A stretch of DNA of 64,000 bases from Streptomyces deccanensis (GCF_022385335.1 NZ_CP092431.1:8804001-8868000), one strand, 5' to 3'. Shown: positions 16,271-26,117, numbered from the stretch's first letter. The notes: a model not told the origin generated them from the sequence alone. A program made the numbers and translations.

Positions 16271-16687
16271 TCAGCAGGCGTCGCGCATCAGCTCGGCCAG
16301 GTCGTGGTCCAGGTCGACCTGGTGGTGTTCCAGACCGAGCGGCACCAGGTCCATCGAACGCTCCAGGAAACGGCGTACCTCGTCGGCGTGGACATGCACC
16401 ACGGCCGTGCCCTCGGGGGCGTGGAACTCCAGGACCAGCCGGTCGTAGCCGTACGGGCGGACCCGTACGTCCCCGTAGCCGACCGAGTCCTCCATGCCGG
16501 TGACGAGCAGTTCGCGGGCGAAGGTCCAGCAGACCTCGACGCCCTCCAGCGTGGCCGGGGCGGGGAAGGTCATACGGACGGCGAAGGGGTCGCTGCGGTC
16601 GTAGTGGAGCGTGGCGGGAATGCTCGGCATCCGCGGCGCGGCGGCGACGAGACGGGCCTCTACGGGCTGCTCGATGACGGTGGACAA
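16271..16687 (-). CDS. ssgD: SsgA-like sporulation protein, probably SsgD
   Basis: 138 aa. The SsgA-like (SALP) fold is recognised by PATLHYDRSDPFAVRMTF, VCWTFARELL, VGYGDVRVRPYG, and the closing GLEHHQVDLDHDLAELM. SALPs occur only in sporulating actinomycetes and steer septum placement and wall remodelling; SsgD is linked to lateral wall integrity. The SsgD label rests on my memory of the S. coelicolor gene order around SCO6722 and should be treated as likely, not certain. The TTG start at 16687 has GGGAG about 7 bases upstream. It reads towards the ABC-F promoter. Confidence 0.85.
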   Translation of the reverse strand: MSTVIEQPVEARLVAAAPRMPSIPATLHYDRSDPFAVRMTFPAPATLEGVEVCWTFARELLVTGMEDSVGYGDVRVRPYGYDRLVLEFHAPEGTAVVHVHADEVRRFLERSMDLVPLGLEHHQVDLDHDLAELMRDAC

Positions 16688-16934
16688 CGCCTTGCTCCCT
16701 TGTGACGGGTGGACGGATTCCGGTTGACTGCGGCCGGGCATGTGCAAAGACGCCGGATCGGGCCGATCCGTGCACATGAGGGTCGAGTGACCTCTGTCAC
16801 CGGGCCCAATCACTGTGGTGATCCATTTCTCATCCCGCGTTCCGGGATATGGGAGAGGACACCGGACGCAGCCCGGCGGTTCCCGGCCGAGGCCATCTGG
16901 ACGACACCTCGGCGGTGCACTAGCTTCGCCCGCC

Positions 16935-18029
16935 ATGAGGGGCTTGGGGCAGTCGAGATGGACGAGTCGGACGAGTCGGACGATGACGACGGGCCTGGCC
17001 GCGGCGGCACTCGCCGCCGCCCTGGCGGTGCCCGCGCAGGCGCACGGGGAGGGCCGTCCCCCGCACTGGGAACTGAAGGAGACCGGCACTGACGTGCGGT
17101 TTCGCGGGCTGGCCGCGGTCAGCCGGAACAGCGCGTGGCTGGCGGGTTCCGCGGGCACCGTGCTCCGCACCGGCGACGGGGGCAGGACCTGGCGCGATGT
17201 CTCACCGCCCGGCGCACAGGAGTTGCAGTTCCGGGACATCGAGGCATTCGACGCACGCAGGGCGGTCGTCCTGGCCATCGGCGAGGGCGAGGCCTCCCGC
17301 GTGTACCGCACGGACGACGGCGGGGCGACCTGGACCGAGTCCTTCCGCAACACCGATCCGCGCGCCTTCTACGACTGCCTCACCTTCTTCGACCCCCGCC
17401 ACGGGCTCGCCATGAGCGACCCGGTGGACGGGAGATTCCGCATCCTGTCCACGCAGGACGGCGGCCGCTCCTGGGAGGTCCTGCCGAACGAGGGCATGCC
17501 GCCCGCTCTGGAGGGTGAGGCGGGCTTCGCGGCGAGCGGGCAGTGCCTGGTCAGCTCGGGGCCCCGCGACGTGTGGCTGGCGACCGGTGGGGCGGCACGC
17601 GCGCGTGTGCTGCACTCCGCCGACCGGGGGCGCACCTGGACGGTCGCCGACACTCCCGTGCCGGCCGGAGACCCCGCCCGGGGCGTCTTCGCGCTGGCCT
17701 TCCGCGACCGGGCCCACGGCATCGCCGTCGGCGGCGACTACCGCGCCGACCAGCCGTCCCCGCGGGCCGCGGCCACCACCGGCGACGCGGGCCGCACCTG
17801 GAAGCCCGCCGCGCAGCCCCCGCCCGCCTACCGCTCCGGCGTGGCCTGGCTCCCGTACAGCCGCGACGCCGCCCTCGCCGTCGGCCCCACCGGCACCGAT
17901 CTCACCACCGACGGCGGCCGCACCTGGCGCACGGTCGACACCGGGTCCTACGACACGGTCGACTGCACACCGGACCGGGGCTGCTGGGCGGCGGGGGAGC
18001 GGGGGCGGGTGGCCCGGCTGGAGAACTGA
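16935..18029 (+). CDS. Secreted BNR/Asp-box beta-propeller protein (YCF48-like)
   Basis: 364 aa. The basic n-region and AAAALAAALAVPAQA form a Sec signal peptide of about 40 residues. The rest is a beta-propeller with six Asp-boxes: TGDGGRTW, TDDGGATW, TQDGGRSW, SADRGRTW, TGDAGRTW and TTDGGRTW. Such proteins include the photosystem assembly factor YCF48 and sialidase-like lectins; in Streptomyces they are often just called oxidoreductase without evidence. No catalytic residues can be assigned. ATG 16935 is preferred; ATG 16983 would leave a shorter signal. Confidence 0.82.
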   Translation: MRGLGQSRWTSRTSRTMTTGLAAAALAAALAVPAQAHGEGRPPHWELKETGTDVRFRGLAAVSRNSAWLAGSAGTVLRTGDGGRTWRDVSPPGAQELQFRDIEAFDARRAVVLAIGEGEASRVYRTDDGGATWTESFRNTDPRAFYDCLTFFDPRHGLAMSDPVDGRFRILSTQDGGRSWEVLPNEGMPPALEGEAGFAASGQCLVSSGPRDVWLATGGAARARVLHSADRGRTWTVADTPVPAGDPARGVFALAFRDRAHGIAVGGDYRADQPSPRAAATTGDAGRTWKPAAQPPPAYRSGVAWLPYSRDAALAVGPTGTDLTTDGGRTWRTVDTGSYDTVDCTPDRGCWAAGERGRVARLEN

Positions 18030-18127
18030 CCCGCGCGGCGGCGTTCCCGCAGGTGGGCGGGTGCGGGGTTGTTCCGGCCGAGAGGGGTACTTGTGGCGTG
18101 TTCGAATTACGAGAGGAGTGATCGGTC

Positions 18128-18454
18128 ATGCCACGCGGTTCGAGCCCGAAGAGGGAACGCCAGTACGAGCACATCAAGGAGAGCGCCGAGGACCGCGGTG
18201 AGAGCGAGTCGCGCGCCAAGGAGATCGCCGCGCGGACCGTCAACAAGGAACGCGCCCGCTCCGGCGAGTCCAAGACCGCGAGCCGCAGCTCCACCCAGGA
18301 CATGTCGTCGGGCAAGCGTGGTGGGCAGCGTTCCCACAAGGGATCCGGGGGGCCCACGTACGACCAGCTCTACGCCGAGGCCAAGCGGCGCAACATCCAG
18401 GGCCGTTCGGACATGAACAAGAGCCAGCTCCAGCGCGCCCTCGGCAACAAGTAG
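18128..18454 (+). CDS. Small basic conserved protein (plasmid-stabilization-like)
   Basis: 108 aa, highly charged and rich in Lys, Arg, Glu and Ser, without hydrophobic segments. The N-terminal half (RERQYEHIKESAEDRGESES) is helical. The C-terminal part (TYDQLYAEAKRRNIQGRSDM) resembles a Rho N-terminal-like SAP fold (helix-extended-helix). Streptomyces homologues are commonly labelled plasmid stabilization protein; a nucleic-acid-binding role is plausible but unproven. GAGAGGAG precedes the ATG by about 8 bases. Confidence 0.8.
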   Translation: MPRGSSPKRERQYEHIKESAEDRGESESRAKEIAARTVNKERARSGESKTASRSSTQDMSSGKRGGQRSHKGSGGPTYDQLYAEAKRRNIQGRSDMNKSQLQRALGNK

Positions 18455-18500
18455 CCCGGGGCCGCGCGCCCCTGCCCGGATGCGTACGCTCGTCGGCACC

Positions 18501-19190
18501 ATGACGACCGTACGCATCCCGGCGGGCTGGCCCGCCACCGAAGAGCAAGCCCTCGCCGTGCAGGACGAGTTGCGGGGGAAGGTGGTGCTCGACGAGACCG
18601 GACCACCGCCGGGCACCGGACACGTCACCGGGGTCGACGTGGCGTACGACGACGAGCGGGACGTGGTCGCGGCGGCGGCCGTGGTGCTGGACGCGGCCAC
18701 GCTCGACGTGGTCGCCGAGGCCACGGCGATCGGGCAGGTCTCCTTCCCCTACGTCCCCGGCCTGCTGGCCTTCCGCGAGACCCCGACCGTGCTGGCCGCC
18801 CTCGACGCGCTGCCGTGCGACCCCGGCCTCGTCGTCTGCGACGGCTACGGTCTCGCGCATCCGCGCCGCTTCGGCCTCGCCGCACACCTCGGCGTCCTCA
18901 CCGGCCTGCCCACGATCGGCGTCGCCAAGAACCCGTTCACCTTCACCTACGACGACCCGGGGGCCGCGCGCGGCAACACGTCCCCGCTCCTCGCCGGCAC
19001 CGAGGAGGTGGGCCGCGCCCTGCGCACCCGCGACGCCGTCAAGCCGGTCTTCGTCTCCGTCGGCCACCGCGTCGCCCTCGACAACGCCTGCGCCCACACC
19101 CTCGCCCTCACCCCGGCCTACCGCCTCCCGGAAACCACCCGCAGAGCCGACTCCCTCTGCCGCCGCGCTCTGCGGACCACGACGGCCTGA
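18501..19190 (+). CDS. nfi: Endonuclease V (deoxyinosine 3' endonuclease)
   Basis: 229 aa. Conserved endonuclease V features: GVDVAYD (metal-binding Asp), FPYVPGLLAFRETP (the tip and catalytic Glu), VVCDGYGLAHPRRFGLAAHLG (second Asp and His), and IGVAKNPF. The enzyme nicks DNA near deaminated adenine. ATG 18501 (MTTVRIPAGWP) is chosen over ATG 18480 by the usual N-terminus; neither has a strong ribosome site. It stands alone downstream of the small basic protein gene. Confidence 0.92.
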   Translation: MTTVRIPAGWPATEEQALAVQDELRGKVVLDETGPPPGTGHVTGVDVAYDDERDVVAAAAVVLDAATLDVVAEATAIGQVSFPYVPGLLAFRETPTVLAALDALPCDPGLVVCDGYGLAHPRRFGLAAHLGVLTGLPTIGVAKNPFTFTYDDPGAARGNTSPLLAGTEEVGRALRTRDAVKPVFVSVGHRVALDNACAHTLALTPAYRLPETTRRADSLCRRALRTTTA

Positions 19191-19305
19191 CCGGCGCTCG
19201 CCCGACGGGAGGGGCTCGCCGCCAGCCGGGTGCTCGAGTACCTGAGTACGAACTGAGTACCTGTACGGATGCCGGTGCGTCGTCATGATCGGCAGGCTGT
19301 GCCGT

Positions 19306-19452
19306 ATGACGACGCACCGAGCCCCGAAGCCCGCCGCCAGCCCCACCCAGTCCGTCGAGCGGGCCGTGACGACCGGCCTGCTCCTCGCCCTGCTCGCCGG
19401 ACTGGCCTGGATCGCCGGGATGGTCTACACGCTGACCGGGTGGGCGCAGTAG
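19306..19452 (+). CDS. Small single-pass membrane protein
   Basis: 48 aa, MTTHRAPKPAASPTQ start, followed by a hydrophobic helix (TTGLLLALLAGLAWIAGMVY) and the tail TLTGWAQ. Codon use is strongly GC-biased at third positions. It is tucked between endonuclease V and a convergent gene, 7 bases from that gene's stop. Function unknown. Confidence 0.65.
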   Translation: MTTHRAPKPAASPTQSVERAVTTGLLLALLAGLAWIAGMVYTLTGWAQ

Positions 19453-19459
19453 CCCCGGG

Positions 19460-20641
19460 TCAGCGGGTCGCCGCCACCCGGAACGTGATCCCCGCCGCGC
19501 GCAGCCGCTCGATCAGCGCGTCGCCCATCGCCACCGCCGTCGTGACCTGCCCCGTCGTGGCCGGGAGGTCGTCGAAGGCCAGGCACAGGGCGGACTCGGC
19601 GAACATCTTCGCCGTCTCGCCGTAGCCGGGGTCGCCGCCCGCGACCTCCGTGAAGACCCGGCGCCCGCCGCCCTCGCCGACGAACCGCACCGAGAACCAG
19701 CTCTTCGCCCGCTTCTCCTCGCTCGGCCCCTCACCCGGCTTGAGCCGGTCGCCCAGCCAGCGCCGTACGGGCGGGACCTGGGCGGCGGCGACGACCGCGC
19801 CGACGAACGCGACCCCGCCCACCGCGAACGGGAGGGTCTTCACGGCGGCGTAGTGGCGGTAGCGGAAGTCCGGCCCGTAGCGGGGCAGGGCGCGCGCCGA
19901 GCGCTGCACCACCTGCGCGTCGATGGTCGGCAGCGGCAGCGCCCAGGCCCCGACCTCCTTGGCGAAGCGGGGCGCGCTCACCGGCGCGTACGCCCGGCGC
20001 CCCACGAGGCGCGGTTCGTGCCGCTTGCGGTCCTGCGCGGCGGCCATCGTCTGCCGGCCGCGGGAGAACCCGGTGAGCGCGGAGTTGAACGTGCCGCCCG
20101 AGAACATGCCCTCGGCGCGCACGAAACCGTCCACCGTGATCGGCACGTCCTCCGGGAGCTGCCGCACCGTGAAGTACGCGCCCAGGTCGTGCGGTATCGA
20201 GTCGAAGCCGGCCGCGTGCACGATGCGGGCGCCGGTCTCCCGGGCGCGGGCGTCGTGCCGGACGAACGTCAGATCGACGAACTCGGGTTCACCGGTGAGA
20301 TCCAGGTAGTCGGTGCCCTCGTCCGCGCAGGCCGCCACCAACTCCGCGCCGTGGGTGATGTACGGGCCGACGGTCGTGGCCACCACCCGCGCCTGGCGGG
20401 CGAGTTCGCGCACGGCGTCCGGATCGGACCCGTCCGCCCGGAGCACACCGATCCCCGCGCCGCCGGGCAGCCGCTCGCGCAGCGCGGCGAGCTTCTCCGC
20501 GTTGCGCCCGGCGATCGCCCAGCGCAGTCCGTCGGGGGCGTGCGCGGCGAGATACTCCGCGGTGAGCTCCCCGACGAACCCCGTGGCCCCGTAGAGCACG
20601 ATGTCGTACGGCCGCTCCGCCCTGTCCTGCCCGTTGCTCAT
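19460..20641 (-). CDS. Saccharopine-dehydrogenase-like / trans-acting enoyl reductase family protein
   Basis: 393 aa. An N-terminal Rossmann fold (DIVLYGATGFVGELTAEYLA) with a following AGRN motif marks the saccharopine-dehydrogenase NADP-binding family. The middle has VHAAGFDSIPHDLGAYF, shared with mycobacterial trans-acting enoyl reductases and eukaryotic SCCPDH. A hydrophobic stretch lies near residue 280 (FAVGGVAFVGAVVAAAQ). The substrate is unknown. The ATG at 20641 has GAGGGG 5 bases upstream. Divergent from the MmcQ/YjbR gene. Confidence 0.85.
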   Translation of the reverse strand: MSNGQDRAERPYDIVLYGATGFVGELTAEYLAAHAPDGLRWAIAGRNAEKLAALRERLPGGAGIGVLRADGSDPDAVRELARQARVVATTVGPYITHGAELVAACADEGTDYLDLTGEPEFVDLTFVRHDARARETGARIVHAAGFDSIPHDLGAYFTVRQLPEDVPITVDGFVRAEGMFSGGTFNSALTGFSRGRQTMAAAQDRKRHEPRLVGRRAYAPVSAPRFAKEVGAWALPLPTIDAQVVQRSARALPRYGPDFRYRHYAAVKTLPFAVGGVAFVGAVVAAAQVPPVRRWLGDRLKPGEGPSEEKRAKSWFSVRFVGEGGGRRVFTEVAGGDPGYGETAKMFAESALCLAFDDLPATTGQVTTAVAMGDALIERLRAAGITFRVAATR

Positions 20642-20743
20642 GGAACCCCTCAGCACTCGCCACGGCCCGCCCACGCGCCGTTGTCGGTGGCTGAGGCTAG
20701 CGTGAAGGACGAGCGATCGAGTGCGCGGGATCCGGAGGTGGCC

Positions 20744-21124
20744 GTGACGGTACCGAAGAACGCCCTGAAAAAATGGGAGAAGGTGCGCGAGTTCGCCCTC
20801 GGGATGCCCGGCGCGGTCGAGGAGTTCCCGTGGGGCGAGAGCGTCGCGAAGGTCAACAAGAAGGTGTTCGTGTTCCTCGGGACGGACGACGGCGGCTATC
20901 CGTTGGGTGTCACCGTGAAGCTCAAGGACGACGAGACGCACGCCCACGCCCTGAGCTGCCCCGGCGCCGAACCCGCGGGGTACGGCCTGGGCAGGTCCGG
21001 CTGGGTGCGGGTGCCGCTGGAGGAGAAGGGCGCCCCGGGCGCGGAGCTGCTCTGCGACTGGGTGGAGGAGAGCTACCGCGTGATCGCCCCGAAGCGGCTG
21101 ATAGCGGAGCTGGAGGCCCGCTGA
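20744..21124 (+). CDS. MmcQ/YjbR-family protein
   Basis: 126 aa with the CyaY-like MmcQ/YjbR fold: MPGAVEEFPWGESVAKVNKK and the closing ELLCDWVEESYRVIAPKRL. Homologues bind DNA in some structures but have no settled function. The GTG at 20744 has GGAGG 5 bases upstream. Confidence 0.85.
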   Translation: MTVPKNALKKWEKVREFALGMPGAVEEFPWGESVAKVNKKVFVFLGTDDGGYPLGVTVKLKDDETHAHALSCPGAEPAGYGLGRSGWVRVPLEEKGAPGAELLCDWVEESYRVIAPKRLIAELEAR

Positions 21125-21196
21125 GTGCGGCGCACGCGGCGCGGCGGGGACGGGCTGACACCTGCCGCGACTCCGGGCACAATGACCGAGCAGGTG

Positions 21197-21213
21197 ACTA
21201 AGCGTTTGCTCAT
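21197..21213. promoter_or_regulatory. Imperfect palindrome upstream of the beta-oxidation operon
   Basis: GACTAAGCGTTTGCTCA resembles TetR-type operators of fatty-acid genes (AAGC..GCTT core). It lies about 80 bases before the CoA-transferase start. Confidence 0.4.
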
Positions 21214-21230
21214 TCGGGGCTTGTGCGGAG

Positions 21231-21244
21231 TGGAACACGTTCTT
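21231..21244. promoter_or_regulatory. KstR-like operator (TNNAACNNGTTNNA minus one position)
   Basis: TGGAACACGTTCTT matches TNNAACNNGTTNNA, the consensus recalled for KstR-type TetR repressors of lipid and sterol catabolism, at all fixed positions but the last. It sits about 50 bases before the operon start. Confidence 0.45.
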
Positions 21245-21291
21245 AGCATCACTGGTGTTACATCGTTTGTGTCATAGAGCTTGGGGGCTCG

Positions 21292-22488
21292 ATGTCAGTG
21301 GCGAAGACGCCCGGGCACGGTCCGCTCGCCGGTGTGCGCGTGGTCGAACTCGCGGGCATCGGCCCGGGACCGTTCGCCGCCATGCTCCTCGGCGACCTCG
21401 GCGCCGACGTCGTCCGCGTCGACCGACCGGGCGGCGCGGGCCTCGCGGTGAACCCGCTGTACGACGTCACCAACCGCAACAAGCGGTCGGTGATCGTCGA
21501 CCTGAAGTCCGCCGACGGCCCGGACACCGTCCTCGACCTGGCCGAACGCGCCGACATCCTGATCGAGGGCTACCGGCCGGGCGTCGCGGAACGCCTCGGC
21601 GTCGGCCCCGAGACCTGCCACGCCCGCAACCCGAGGCTGGTCTACGGCCGGATGACCGGCTGGGGCCAGCAGGGCCCGCTCGCCCAGCGCGCCGGCCACG
21701 ACATCGCGTACATCGCCCTGACCGGCACCCTCGGCATGACCGGAGCCCCGGGCACCCCGCCCGTCGCCCCCGCCAACCTCCTCGGCGACTACGCCGGCGG
21801 CTCCCTCTACCTCGTCGTCGGCGTCCTCGCCGCCCTCCACCACGCCCGCGCGACCGGCGCCGGGCAGGTCGTGGACGCGGCGATCGTCGACGGCACCTCG
21901 CACCTCTCCGCGATGCTCCACGGCATGCTCGCCGCCGGCGGCTGGCAGGACCGCCGCGCCGCCAACCTCCTCGACGGCGGCTGCCCCTTCTACGGCACCT
22001 ACGAGACCGCCGACGGCCGGTACGTCGCCGTGGGCGCCCTCGAGCAACAGTTCTACGCGGAGTTCGTCGAGCTCCTGGGCATTGCGGACCGGGCCCCGGC
22101 CCGCAAGGACACGGCGGCCTGGGGCGACCTGCGCGAGACGGTCGCGGCCCGCTTCAAGACCCGTACGAGGGACGAGTGGACGGCCGTCTTCGAGGGCTCC
22201 GACGCCTGTGTGGCCCCCGTCCTGTCGCTGCGCGAGGCACCGCACCACGCGCACCTCGCGGCCCGGGGCACCTTCACCGACTTCGGCGGCATCACCCAGC
22301 CCGCCCCCGCGCCCCGCTTCTCCGCCACCCATACCTCGATCCGCACCGGTCCCGCCCAGCCGGGCGCCGACACGGCGGACGTGGCCCACGACTGGGGCAT
22401 AGCGGGCCTCCTGCCGGAGGGGTCCGCCGAGACCGCCTCCGCCCAGACCACCTCCGCCGAGGCCGCCGCCGCGAAGGACACCGACTGA
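21292..22488 (+). CDS. CaiB/BaiF CoA-transferase family, alpha-methylacyl-CoA racemase-like
   Basis: 398 aa. The N-terminal domain has [20 protein letters not shown] and [12 protein letters not shown], with [12 protein letters not shown] (the family Asp/Glu region). [11 protein letters not shown] and GGSLYLVVG are as in AMACR-type racemases, which epimerise 2-methylacyl-CoA before beta-oxidation. The tail is Ala/Thr/Ser-rich low complexity. The ATG at 21292 follows TTGGGGG. It is first in a three-gene unit with a thiolase and a FadB-type enzyme, which supports branched-acyl-CoA catabolism. Confidence 0.88.
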   Translation: MSVAKTPGHGPLAGVRVVELAGIGPGPFAAMLLGDLGADVVRVDRPGGAGLAVNPLYDVTNRNKRSVIVDLKSADGPDTVLDLAERADILIEGYRPGVAERLGVGPETCHARNPRLVYGRMTGWGQQGPLAQRAGHDIAYIALTGTLGMTGAPGTPPVAPANLLGDYAGGSLYLVVGVLAALHHARATGAGQVVDAAIVDGTSHLSAMLHGMLAAGGWQDRRAANLLDGGCPFYGTYETADGRYVAVGALEQQFYAEFVELLGIADRAPARKDTAAWGDLRETVAARFKTRTRDEWTAVFEGSDACVAPVLSLREAPHHAHLAARGTFTDFGGITQPAPAPRFSATHTSIRTGPAQPGADTADVAHDWGIAGLLPEGSAETASAQTTSAEAAAAKDTD

Positions 22489-22535
22489 CACCGGCCCCCG
22501 GGCCGCACCCTCCCGCCACTGGAAAGGCCAGACTC

Positions 22536-23750
22536 GTGAGCACCGAAGCGTATGTGTACGACGCGATCCGCACCCCGCGCGGCCGCGGCAAGGCGAACGG
22601 CTCCCTGCACGGCACCAAGCCCATCGACCTCGTCGTCGGACTGATCCACGAGGTCCGGGGCCGCTTCCCCGGCCTCGACCCGGCCGCCGTCGACGACGTC
22701 GTGCTCGGTGTCGTGGGCCCGGTCGGCGACCAGGGCTCCGACATCGCCCGGACCGCCGCGATCGCCGCCGGACTGCCCGACACCGTGGCCGGCGTCCAGG
22801 AGAACCGCTTCTGTGCCTCGGGCCTGGAGGCCGTCAACATGGCCGCCGCGAAGATCCGGTCGGGCTGGGAGGACCTGGTGCTCGCGGGCGGTGTCGAGTC
22901 GATGTCCCGGGTGCCGATGGCGTCGGACGGCGGCGCCTGGTTCAACGACCCGATGACCAACCTGGAGGTCAACTTCGTACCGCAGGGCATCGGCGCCGAC
23001 CTCATCGCCACGATCGAGGGATTCTCCCGGCGCGACGTCGACGAGTACGCGGCACTGTCCCAGGAGCGCGCGGCGGCCGCCTGGAAGGACGGCCGGTTCG
23101 ACCGCTCCGTCGTCCCCGTCAAGGACCGCGCCGGACTCGTCGTCCTCGACCACGACGAGTACCTGCGCCCCGGCACCACCGCCGACTCGCTCGCCAAGCT
23201 GAAGCCGTCCTTCGCGGACATCGGCGAACTGGGCGGCTTCGACGCGGTGGCGCTGCAGGAGTACCACTGGGTCGAGGAGATCGACCACGTGCACCACGCG
23301 GGCAACTCGTCCGGCATCGTCGACGGCGCCTCCCTCGTCGCCATCGGCAGCAAGGAGATCGGGGAGCGCTATGGGCTGCGCCCGCGCGCCCGGATCGTCT
23401 CCGCCGCCGTCTCCGGTTCCGAGCCCACCATCATGCTCACCGGCCCCGCGCCCGCGACCCGCAAGGCCCTCGCCCGGGCCGGGCTGACCATCGACGACAT
23501 CGACCTCGTCGAGATCAACGAGGCGTTCGCCGCCGTAGTCCTCCGCTTCGTCAAGGACATGGGTCTCTCGCTCGACAAGGTCAATGTCAACGGCGGCGCG
23601 ATCGCGCTCGGCCACCCGCTCGGCGCGACGGGCGCGATGATCCTCGGCACGCTGGTCGACGAACTGGAGCGCCAGGACAAGCGGTACGGGCTGGCCACGC
23701 TCTGCGTGGGCGGCGGCATGGGCATCGCGACGATCGTCGAACGCGTCTGA
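22536..23750 (+). CDS. Acetyl-CoA acyltransferase (thiolase, FadA type)
   Basis: 404 aa. All thiolase signatures are seen: nucleophilic Cys in [35 protein letters not shown] and the second Cys in TLCVGGGMG. It releases acetyl-CoA from 3-ketoacyl-CoA in beta-oxidation. The GTG at 22536 has GGAAAGG 8 bases upstream. It lies 47 bases after the racemase-like gene and 40 before the FadB-type gene. Confidence 0.95.
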   Translation: MSTEAYVYDAIRTPRGRGKANGSLHGTKPIDLVVGLIHEVRGRFPGLDPAAVDDVVLGVVGPVGDQGSDIARTAAIAAGLPDTVAGVQENRFCASGLEAVNMAAAKIRSGWEDLVLAGGVESMSRVPMASDGGAWFNDPMTNLEVNFVPQGIGADLIATIEGFSRRDVDEYAALSQERAAAAWKDGRFDRSVVPVKDRAGLVVLDHDEYLRPGTTADSLAKLKPSFADIGELGGFDAVALQEYHWVEEIDHVHHAGNSSGIVDGASLVAIGSKEIGERYGLRPRARIVSAAVSGSEPTIMLTGPAPATRKALARAGLTIDDIDLVEINEAFAAVVLRFVKDMGLSLDKVNVNGGAIALGHPLGATGAMILGTLVDELERQDKRYGLATLCVGGGMGIATIVERV

Positions 23751-23790
23751 CACCCCAGCGGAACCAAGAGACTTCAACGGAGACCCCGCC

Positions 23791-25965
23791 ATGACCGAGA
23801 GCACCACCATCCGCTGGGAACAGGACCGCACGGGCCTCGTCACCCTCGTCATCGACGACCCCGACCAGTCCGCGAACACCATGAACCAGGCGTTCCGCGA
23901 CTCCCTCGCGGTGATCACCGACCGCCTGGAGGCCGAGAAGGACACCATCCGCGGCGTCATCATCACCTCCGCCAAGAAGACCTTCTTCGCCGGCGGCGAC
24001 CTCCGCGACCTCATCAAGGTCACCCCCGACACCGCACAGCAACTGTTCGACGGCGGCCTGGAGATCAAGCGCAACCTGCGCCGCATCGAGACCCTCGGCA
24101 AGCCGGTCGTCGCGGCGATCAACGGCGCCGCCCTCGGCGGCGGCTACGAGCTGGCCCTCGCCTGCCACCACCGCGTCGCCCTCGACGCCCCCGGCTCCAA
24201 GATCGGCTGCCCCGAGGTCACCCTCGGCCTCCTCCCCGGAGGCGGCGGCGTCGTCCGCACCGTCCGGCTCCTCGGCATCACCGACGCCCTGCTGAAGGTG
24301 CTCCTCCAGGGCACCCAGTACTCCCCGCGGCGCGCCCTGGACAACGGCCTGATCCATGAAGTGGCCGCCACCCGGGACGAGTTGATGGACAAGGCCCGCG
24401 CGTTCATCGACGCCAACCCCGAGTCCCAGCAGCCCTGGGACAAGCCCGGCTACCGCATCCCCGGCGGCACTCCCGCCCACCCGAAGTTCGCGGCGAACCT
24501 GCCCGCCTTCCCCGCCACCCTCCGCAAGCAGACGAACGGCGCGCCCTATCCGGCGCCGCGCCGCATCCTCGCCGCGGCCGTCGAGGGAGCCCAGGTCGAC
24601 TTCGAGACCGCCCAGGTCATCGAGGCCCGCTACTTCGTGGAGCTGGCCGCCGGGCAGACCTCGAAGAACATGATCCAGGCCTTCTTCTTCGACCTCCAGG
24701 CCGTCAACTCCGGCGCCAACCGCCCCCGGGGCATCGAGCCCCGCCAGGTCCGCAGGGTCGCCGTCCTCGGCGCCGGGATGATGGGCGCCGGCATCGCGTA
24801 CTCCTGCGCCCGCGCGGGCATCGAGGTCGTCCTGAAGGACGTGACCCCCGAGGCGGCCGCGAAGGGCAAGGGGTACTCGGAGAAGCTCTGCGCCAAGGCG
24901 GTCGCCAAGGGCCGCACCACCCAGGAGAAGGCCGACGCCCTCCTCGCCCTGATCACCCCCACCGCCGACCCGGCCGACCTCGCGGGCTGCGACGCCGTCA
25001 TCGAGGCCGTGTTCGAGAACACCGAGCTCAAGCACAAGGTCTTCCAGGAGATCGAGGGCGTCGTGGCACCGGACGCCCTGCTCTGCTCCAACACCTCGAC
25101 CCTGCCCATCACAGAGCTGGCCGAGGGCGTCGTCCGCCGGTCCGACTTCATCGGTCTGCACTTCTTCTCACCCGTCGACAAGATGCCGCTGGTCGAGATC
25201 ATCAAGGGCGAGCAGACCGGCGACGAGGCACTGGCCCGCGCCTTCGACCTGGTCCGCCAGATCAAGAAGACCCCGATCGTCGTCAACGACTCGCGCGGCT
25301 TCTTCACCTCCCGGGTCATCGGCCACTTCATCAACGAGGGTGTCGCGATGGTCGGCGAGGGCATCGAGCCCGCCTCCGTCGAACAGGCGGCGGCCCAGGC
25401 CGGCTACCCCGCCAAGGTCCTCTCCCTCATGGACGAGCTGACCCTCACCCTGCCCCGCAAGATCCGCGCCGAGTCCCGGCGGGCCGTGGAGGAGGCGGGC
25501 GGCACCTGGACCGTGCATCCCGCCGAGGCCGTGATCGACCGCATGGTCGACGAGTTCGGACGAACCGGCCGCAGCGGGCGTGCCGGGTTCTACGACTACG
25601 GGCCCGACGGGCGCCGTGCCAAGCTCTGGCCCGGACTGCGGGAGCACTTCACGAAGCCGGGGTACCGGATTCCGTTCCGGGACATGCAGGAGCGGATGCT
25701 CTTCTCCGAGGCGCTGGACACGGTGCGGCTGCTGGAGGAAGGGGTGCTCACGTCCGTCGCCGACGCCAACATCGGGTCGATCTTCGGGATCGGGTTCCCG
25801 GGGTGGACCGGTGGGGTGCTGCAGTACATCAACGGGTACGAGGGTGGGCTGCCGGGGTTCGTGGCGCGGGCGCGGGAGTTGGCCGGGCTGTATGGGGAGC
25901 GGTTCGAGCCGCCGGGGCTGTTGGTGGAGAAGGCGGAGGCGGGGGAGCGGTTCGGGGACGGGTGA
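23791..25965 (+). CDS. Bifunctional enoyl-CoA hydratase / 3-hydroxyacyl-CoA dehydrogenase (FadB/FadJ type)
   Basis: 724 aa. Residues 1-300 are a crotonase domain (FFAGGDLRDL, NGAALGGGYELALAC, the two Glu region GCPEVTLGLLPGGGG). Residues about 323-510 are the NAD-binding domain (VLGAGMMGAGIAYSCARAG; SNTSTLPI; GLHFFSPVDKMPLVEII). The C-terminal dehydrogenase domain follows (NDSRGFFTSRV). With the thiolase upstream this forms the trifunctional beta-oxidation complex. The ATG at 23791 follows AACGGAGACC. Confidence 0.95.
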   Translation: MTESTTIRWEQDRTGLVTLVIDDPDQSANTMNQAFRDSLAVITDRLEAEKDTIRGVIITSAKKTFFAGGDLRDLIKVTPDTAQQLFDGGLEIKRNLRRIETLGKPVVAAINGAALGGGYELALACHHRVALDAPGSKIGCPEVTLGLLPGGGGVVRTVRLLGITDALLKVLLQGTQYSPRRALDNGLIHEVAATRDELMDKARAFIDANPESQQPWDKPGYRIPGGTPAHPKFAANLPAFPATLRKQTNGAPYPAPRRILAAAVEGAQVDFETAQVIEARYFVELAAGQTSKNMIQAFFFDLQAVNSGANRPRGIEPRQVRRVAVLGAGMMGAGIAYSCARAGIEVVLKDVTPEAAAKGKGYSEKLCAKAVAKGRTTQEKADALLALITPTADPADLAGCDAVIEAVFENTELKHKVFQEIEGVVAPDALLCSNTSTLPITELAEGVVRRSDFIGLHFFSPVDKMPLVEIIKGEQTGDEALARAFDLVRQIKKTPIVVNDSRGFFTSRVIGHFINEGVAMVGEGIEPASVEQAAAQAGYPAKVLSLMDELTLTLPRKIRAESRRAVEEAGGTWTVHPAEAVIDRMVDEFGRTGRSGRAGFYDYGPDGRRAKLWPGLREHFTKPGYRIPFRDMQERMLFSEALDTVRLLEEGVLTSVADANIGSIFGIGFPGWTGGVLQYINGYEGGLPGFVARARELAGLYGERFEPPGLLVEKAEAGERFGDG

Positions 25966-25983
25966 GGTTGCGTGGGGCGGCTC

Positions 25984-26117
25984 GGGTTTTTTCTCGCCCC
26001 CGCCGCCCCTACCCATCCCGTCCCCAGGGGCTGCGCCCCTTCGACCCCCTCGGTGCGTACTTCGGCTGCGGGTGGGTGGGGCTTCTCGCGCAGTTCGCCG
26101 CGCCCCTTACGGGGCGC
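25984..26117 (+). repeat. Dispersed GC-rich intergenic repeat, copy 1
   Basis: The first part (25984-26040, GGTTTTTTCTCGCCCCCGCC ... CTGCGCCCCT) matches 37896-37950 in reverse orientation almost base for base. The second part (26081-26117) holds CTTCTCGCGCAGTTCGCC and the hairpin GCGCCCC-TTAC-GGGGCGC. Located just after the FadB-type gene, it may terminate transcription. Confidence 0.75.
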
